64,000 bases of DNA, from contig NW_015440969.1 of NCBI RefSeq assembly GCF_000150705.2, forward strand, positions 249,500 to 313,499, given 5' to 3'. Positions 58,439-64,000 of the stretch are shown in pieces (the first letter of the stretch is position 1; the number at the start of each line of letters is the position of its first letter). The position numbers and the translations under genes are program-made. The notes beneath the pieces are model-generated. The model saw nothing but the letters and a program-made list of their open reading frames with translations. It did not search any database and had not been told where the DNA came from. The stretch is from Paracoccidioides lutzii Pb01. Taxonomy: Eukaryota; Ascomycota; Eurotiomycetes; Onygenales; Ajellomycetaceae.

Positions 58439-61400
58439 ATGATGATAGGAAATCCCCCAGCTCCAAAGGAGGTCCAGGGGCCCCTTGATGAAGCCCGACA
58501 AGTACGTTGTATTTTTTTTTTTTTTTGTTTGTGTTTCAATCATTCGAATAGCCCTATCTAACATTCATTTGGTCAGCTTGTCGACGCCCTCAATGCTCCT
58601 GGGAATGCGGGACTTGCTAAGTCCATCCAGGAGAGATTGCAGGCGCTGCAGAAGTCAGAGGCAGGGTGGAGCATTGCAGATGGCCTGCTAGCTAGTGATG
58701 ACACCAATGCGAGATTCTTTGGTGCGCTCACCCTGACCATTAAAATCCACCAAGACTGGTAGGTGTATCCTACCCCCAGGGCCGTCCTTCTAGCATCTCA
58801 GGCTGACCCTGCTGCAGGGTAAATCTTGGAGAAGCGAAAGCCAAAGACCTCCTGGCGCATCTGATTAACATCCTTATACTGTTAATCACGAGGGATGAAA
58901 CCTCCATCATCATGAGAAAATTTATGACCACCTTGACAACTTTCTTCTTCAAGCCCGGTGCACCTTGGACACACTGTGTGAGACAGATCGCCATGTCTGT
59001 GGCTAGTGGAAAGTATCTTCTAGAAGACCAATGTGACCAGGAAAGTTTCGACAAGCTTGCTCTGCCCTCGTTCAGTTATGAACGAATGCTTCCACTGCTA
59101 TCATTTTCCACAACCTTGGCAGAGGAATCGTTGCGGTACACTTTATATGAGTGAGTGCGCAGCAGCACCTTATTTCCTTGCCATCAGTGAACCGAACCGA
59201 ACATATGCTGATAATTTAAGTAGAGATCTCCGAGAGCGTCTAGGAGCCAATCTCAGAGATGCATTTTACCTTGTTGAGTTCGTTCTACAGCAGACATCCA
59301 ATCTTACCGCAGGCGCCAATCAGGTTTCTCTCTCAGAACAGCTAAATCAATTAGCTATTGAAGCGATGAAGTCTTTAAACGTAAGTTCCCACACTCCCAT
59401 GAGCGTTTCATACTCACTACTAAAGACTGTTTTATAGGCATGGCTCATTGCAGTTAGGGGAGACCGTCTTTCCCTTGATGGTCTTTTAGCGGCAGTTGAA
59501 GTCTCTTTGAATTATTCTGTTCAATTCTTAACAGTGCCTGAGCTTTCAGAGATGTCAATGGAACTTCTGGCCGAGATTCTTAATAGTCATGCAAAGTTAT
59601 TGACCAGTGAGCACATGGCAGCGATTTTGCAATTCCTCTCAGGAAATTTTGGTGAAAAATATTCGTTGGCTCTGTTGAAGGGCGATTACGAGGAGGATAA
59701 TATGCGATTCTTGGACTTATTGCTCCGATACGCAACGGCGCAGCAAATACATCTCCTAACCGGCGAACTAAATGAAGAGGACCGAAGAACCCTGTTTTTG
59801 CTCCATACTCTTTTCCGCGGACCAGGGTTTGTAGAAGTTGACGACAAAGCAAGCACATTGCTTCTGGAGTATTGGACAGAGGCCGTGGATGATATTAGCG
59901 ATTACGTCATGCAGGGCGAAGCAGAAGTTGAGCCAGGTCGTATAACGGGAGAGTTTGCTCAAGTCATCGCTGACTGCTATGATAAACTCCGATACCCCAG
60001 TCCATCAGTGCTAACTGAGTGGGACGATGACGACGTTAGGAATTTCAATGGATTTAGGCGCGACTTTGCCGACTTCTTACTCTCTACCTATCCACTTCTG
60101 GGATTTGGGCTTATTGAAAAGCTCGTTGAACGAGCAACCGAGTCGATAAACACCCAAGTATGGGACAGTTTTGAAGTTGCAATATTTTGCCTTGCCTTCA
60201 TGGCTGACTCAGTTGCGGAGAGCGTAAAAGTGGACAAGTTGCTCTTCAATATTTTCCGTTCGGAAATATTCGATGGCATTTGTTTCAATCGGATTTCAAT
60301 ACCGATGAAGCCCCGCCAGACTCTATGCGACATGATTGCAAGGTATACAGTATACTTTGAACGAAACCATTACCTTCTCCCACGAGTTCTCAACTTTTTA
60401 TTTAACTCCCTAGATGCGCAATCATGCGATCAAGCTGCCTCCAAATCAATTTCCTTTCTATGCCAGAACTGTCGCCAAGCACTCCCGATGTATGTTGATG
60501 ATTTCATCAATAAATTTGATCAGCTTCGTTCCAGTTCTGCAGTTAATGTCACTACCCTTGAGCGGGTATCAGAAGGCATTGCAGCAGTTGTACAAGCTGC
60601 CACTTCAGATACAGTTAAGGCGACATATTTGATCAAACTTTTGATGCCCCTCCACCAGCTAGCAGAACAAGCTCGACAAGAAATACAATATAATCAGTAT
60701 GATGATGCTCTCGAAAAGGGTATCAAGGCGATGCGTTGCACTGCAAGTATAGGGAAGGGGTTCCGGGCTCCTCCTGATGATGCTGTTATTGACCTTGATT
60801 CGGAGCCGCCTTCCCCTGATGCGAAGAATTTCTGGACTGACAATGAACTCGGGCAAACACCACAAGCATACATCATTCAGATCCTTGACATACTAATAGG
60901 CACATTCCCGATGGACGGTGACGTAATTGAAGCTGCCTGCGACGTCCTCAAGGCCGGATACACAGAGGTTACCCCCGGCCCATACGTACTGCCGCCTCAA
61001 GTTACCATCCGCTTCATTAAAACTGCCAGTATTACCTCTCCTCGCTTCCCTACTATCATGGCAACCGCCTCAGCATTCTTAGCATCTCACTCGGCGAACC
61101 CCTCCGCAGTCCAAAGCGAAGCCACAGAACTAATAATTCACGTCTACGAGCTGATGAACTTCATGAAGGCCCAGCCCACCCAGTACGACCCGGAAGTCGC
61201 GCATAGCTGCACCGACTTCCTCAACTTAATGCTACCAAAACACAAAGCAGCGCTCTTCAACCTAATCCACCCACCAACGCCGCAACACAGCCCCGTCATC
61301 CCCACTATCCTCACCTTTACCATGGCAGTGCTGAAAGGACCAGACCCACTCCCACTCCGCTCCGCCTCAGCCTTCTGGTCCACCCTCTTCTCCCTCCCAG

Positions 61401-61846
61401 ATCTACCACCTGAACTCCAGCCAGGTCCCGGTAGCTCCACCGTTAAGCACCCAGCCGCCGCAACCGCGGTCACACCCAACGACACGATTCCCCCAACAGC
61501 CCACTTTTTCGACACCTGCCTCTCCTCCCTCGGCAAAATCCTTATGTACCAGGTATCCGGGCACTGTGCGCGCTCGGATCTCGACCACCTGTCTGAGGTT
61601 ATCAAGAAATTCGTATTCCACTGCCAGGGTGCGGCGCGGGTGCATTTTAGGACTGCTCTGGAGGAGTTGGGGGTTAATATTGCTACACCAGGGGGTAGCG
61701 TGGGGATAGGACGGATACCTGAGAAGGCGGAGCGGGAGAGGTTCTTGTCGTCGATAATCTTGCAGAGGGGTTCGAAGGGGACGAATCGTGTTGTGAGGGA
61801 TTACTGGATTGCGTGTAGGGGGAAGGGGTTTGAGTATGCGAGTTAG
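58439..61846 (+). CDS. KAP122: Importin-beta family karyopherin, Kap122/Pdr6 (importin-13-like)
   Basis: Nuclear transport receptor; yeast Kap122 imports TFIIA and ribonucleotide reductase subunits. Exons: 58439-58501, 58577-58758, 58818-59150, 59224-59380 and 59438-61846; 1,047 residues in frame, about the length of yeast Kap122. The start is the first of two adjacent ATGs (MMIGNPPAPKEVQGPLDEAR). The N-terminal HEAT region contains LQKSEAGWSIADGLLAS and RFFGALTLTIKIHQDW, the importin-beta N-domain pattern. The rest is helical HEAT-like sequence ending RDYWIACRGKGFEY. An acidic, Pro-containing loop (VIDLDSEPPSPDAKNF) lies near the middle. Assignment to Kap122 rather than Mtr10 rests on the overall sequence and is less certain than the family. 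Confidence 0.85.
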
Positions 61847-62460
61847 GATAGGTGGTGGTAGGTAGGGGATTGGAGGGTGGTTGGGGTGTGGGTTGGTAAG
61901 GTGGGGGGGAAAGGAAAGGCAGATATAGATTCGTGCCACCTTTGCATATTGTGGATTTGGCATGTTTGCGCGTTTGCATTTCATGCGCTTTTGTTTCGTG
62001 GGGGTGATTGTATCATTAGTTGAGGCATGGCTTTTTGTCGGGGTCTTTAGTTAGCTTTTCGTGCCTTTGATATGTCGAAAGGACTTTGAATTGAGAAATA
62101 CAAAACCACACAAACTTGAAATGTATTGGGAAGGGGAAATAAGGAGAGGAATAGGAGGCTAATGTCCATTTCCCTTAACACTCATAGGTGTTGAAGCTGT
62201 ATATGCAAGGGGTATTATTAATGGCTCTGGTTCTTCTCCTTCTCCTCTTTCTACCGTCCATTGCTTCTCCCGATTCCCATTTTTGAATATCTAAGCATGC
62301 CCAAGTAATAAAATAACTGTACCGGACAATACATATACAGCTGCCCAACAAGTGGTATTCACTTTTTTGAGTCTATGTACATGTTAAATCGTACGTTCGC
62401 TCGCTGTACAACCCCAACATCAACTGTTCAGCACTGACCCCTAAAACATGAAACACATAT
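61847..62460. other. Convergent spacer between the karyopherin and PDX1 genes
   Basis: The 3' UTRs of two convergent genes. It holds only ordinary AT- and G-rich stretches; nothing recognisable. Confidence 0.5.
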
Positions 62461-63648
62461 CTACCACCCCCTCTTCGCCAACTTCTGTCCCTCCGCCATA
62501 TCCCTCACGCTAATCCCAACCATAGCCTCTCCAAGCCCCTGACTCAACTCCGCCAACACCTTTGCATCCCTGTAGTGCGTGACGGCCTGGACAATGGCCT
62601 TGGCCCGCTTCCTCGGATCTCCCGATTTAAAAATCCCAGAACCAACAAACACTCCATCACACCCCAGCTGCATCATCAATGCCGCATCAGCAGGCGTGGC
62701 CACCCCGCCCGCCGCAAAGTTCACGACTGGCAACCGGCCCTTCTCCGCCGTCTCCCGCAGCAGCTCATATGGGCATTCCAGCTCGCGCGCATAGGCTCGC
62801 AGCTCAGCTTCGGCTTCGACGCTTCCGCCCGGCAACGAGGAGCCGGATAGCAATATGGCGCGGGCCTTGGCGATCTGGCTGTTGACGGCGCGCATATGAG
62901 AGACGGCCTCGACGATGTCGCCTGTGCCTGCCTCGCCCTTTGTACGGATCATGGCGGCGCCTTCGGAGATGCGGCGGAGGGCTTCGCCTAGGTTCCGGCA
63001 GCCGCAGACGAAGGGGACTTTGAAGGGGTGTTTGGTGACATGGTAGAGCTGGTCGGCTGGGGTGAGGACTTCGGATTCATCGATGTAGTCGATGCCGATG
63101 GCTTCGAGGATCTGGAGGTGTTGATATTGGGTTAGAGTGGTGGTTCTGCGTAGAAAGGTGGTATATACAATTTGTTATTTATTTTTATTTTTATTTTTTA
63201 TTTTTATTTTTATTTATTTGTTTATTTTTATTTTATTTTTTTTGAAAAAGAAAAAAAAAAAAAAAAAACCTTGTACAAAAGGACACACGTACCTGGCACT
63301 CGACGAAATGGCCTATCCGCGCCTTAGCCATGACGGGTATTGTCACAGCTCCCATAATCTCCTTAATCATTGATGGGTCTGACATGCGCGCCACTCCGCC
63401 TTGAGCACGGATATCCGCTGGCACCCGCTCAAGCGCCATGACGGCGCAAGCACCCGCTTCTTCGGCAATACGAGCCTATTAACATGTTTAAAAAGCCGAT
63501 GCTTTGGTCAGAAGTTTCGTTTGGTGGCGTGAAAGACGGAGTGGAATGGTTCGTGATAGTTGATAATGGTCACACACACTCCGGGGCGAAGATACAAAGG
63601 TTACAATTTTTTCTTTTCTTTTCTTCTTTTTTTGTATATATATATATA

Positions 63649-63691
<43 letters not shown>

Positions 63692-63845
63692 GGGGGGAAG
63701 GTACCTGCTCTGCGTTCACTACATCCATGATGACGCCGCCCTTCAGCATTTGAGCAAGGCCGGCCTTGACAGTGAAGTCGGCCGGTGACGTAGAAGCGAC
63801 AGCATTGCTGATGGGCGTGGGGCCGTTAGGTGCTTCTGTTGCCAT
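62461..63845 (-). CDS. PDX1: Pyridoxal 5'-phosphate synthase, Pdx1/Snz1 subunit
   Basis: Builds PLP from ribose 5-phosphate, glyceraldehyde 3-phosphate and ammonia supplied by the Pdx2/Sno glutaminase. Exons: 63845-63705, 63475-63293 and 63111-62461; 324 residues in frame. Conserved motifs: FTVKAGLAQMLKGGVIMDVV; GACAVMALERVPADIRAQGG; VMAKARIGHFVE, with the ribose-binding lysine; IDYIDESEVLTPAD; PFVCGCRNLGEALRRI; AAMIRTKGEAGTG, with the second lysine; and the phosphate loop NFAAGGVATPADAALMMQLG. Both introns are long for this window (229 and 181 nt). Intron 1 contains TA repeats and 36 A on the plus strand; intron 2 contains ATTTT repeats. The C-terminal end (EGQKLAKRGW) is the usual one. Confidence 0.95.
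63652..63687 (+). repeat. 36-nt A homopolymer next to a TA repeat, inside PDX1 intron 1
   Basis: A TA repeat (63635-63651) runs directly into 36 A. On the transcribed strand this is a U36 tract close to the intron donor, about 17 nt downstream of it. Confidence 0.85.
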
Positions 63846-64000
63846 TGGGAATGAGTGATACTGCGGGGGAGATTTCTAGGTTGACTTGACACTTTGAGGT
63901 GTGGAGGGGTAAAGGTTCTTCAGAGGAGGGGCAAAGATCTTATTTTTAAAAATGAATACGGGGATGGGACAAGATTGAATCGGAAATGTCCTTGGTCACA

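Overview
This window is nuclear DNA from a filamentous ascomycete. The genes carry short introns (about 50-90 nt) with GTANGT-type donors, CTAAC/CTGAC branch sites and YAG acceptors, and they are spaced 0.5-8 kb apart on both strands. An AT-rich, stop-riddled island looks like RIP (repeat-induced point mutation). From memory of family sequences the gene set resembles Eurotiomycetes, perhaps Onygenales, but this was not tested. I rebuilt exon joins by hand. All but two of the multi-exon genes join in frame with no correction, so the two frame breaks reported here stand out.

Layout. 0.3-3.3 kb (-): FHA-domain Ser/Thr kinase of the Rad53/Chk2/Mek1 group, with a frame break before its tail. 5.1-7.2 kb (-): Vms1/ANKZF1, ribosome quality control. 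8.3-13.5 kb (+): Ycf1-type ABCC vacuolar transporter. 13.5-21.8 kb: gene desert. 21.8-23.8 kb (+): five-exon gene of a fungal family I recall as DUF2841, with two frame lesions in exon 4 and a 22-C run in an intron. 24.5-26.8 kb: AT-rich island bracketed by two ~170-nt direct repeats, followed at 27.3 kb by degenerate CCCTAA repeats. 27.8-29.8 kb (-): CTP synthase. 32.1-34.3 kb (+): ZIP zinc transporter. 36.2-40.7 kb (+): Sac3, mRNA export. 41.5-43.4 kb (+): Nta1-like N-terminal amidase. 43.4-47.9 kb: microsatellite-rich spacer with a 571-N assembly gap. 47.9-48.9 kb (+): Cbf1-type bHLH factor. 50.2-54.3 kb (-): exocyst Sec8. 54.8-57.4 kb (-): aminopeptidase P. 58.4-61.8 kb (+): Kap122/importin-13-like karyopherin. 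62.5-63.8 kb (-): Pdx1/Snz1 vitamin B6 synthase.

The genes are mostly unrelated housekeeping genes. I see no secondary-metabolite cluster, operon, CRISPR or intact transposon. The least ordinary stretch is 13.5-27.4 kb: an 8-kb desert, a rapidly changing family-specific gene that appears broken, a RIP-like relic and an interstitial telomere-like tract. Nothing here proves a new biological system. The items most worth checking are the DUF2841 gene, the AT island and the overlapping upstream ORF on the Cbf1 gene.
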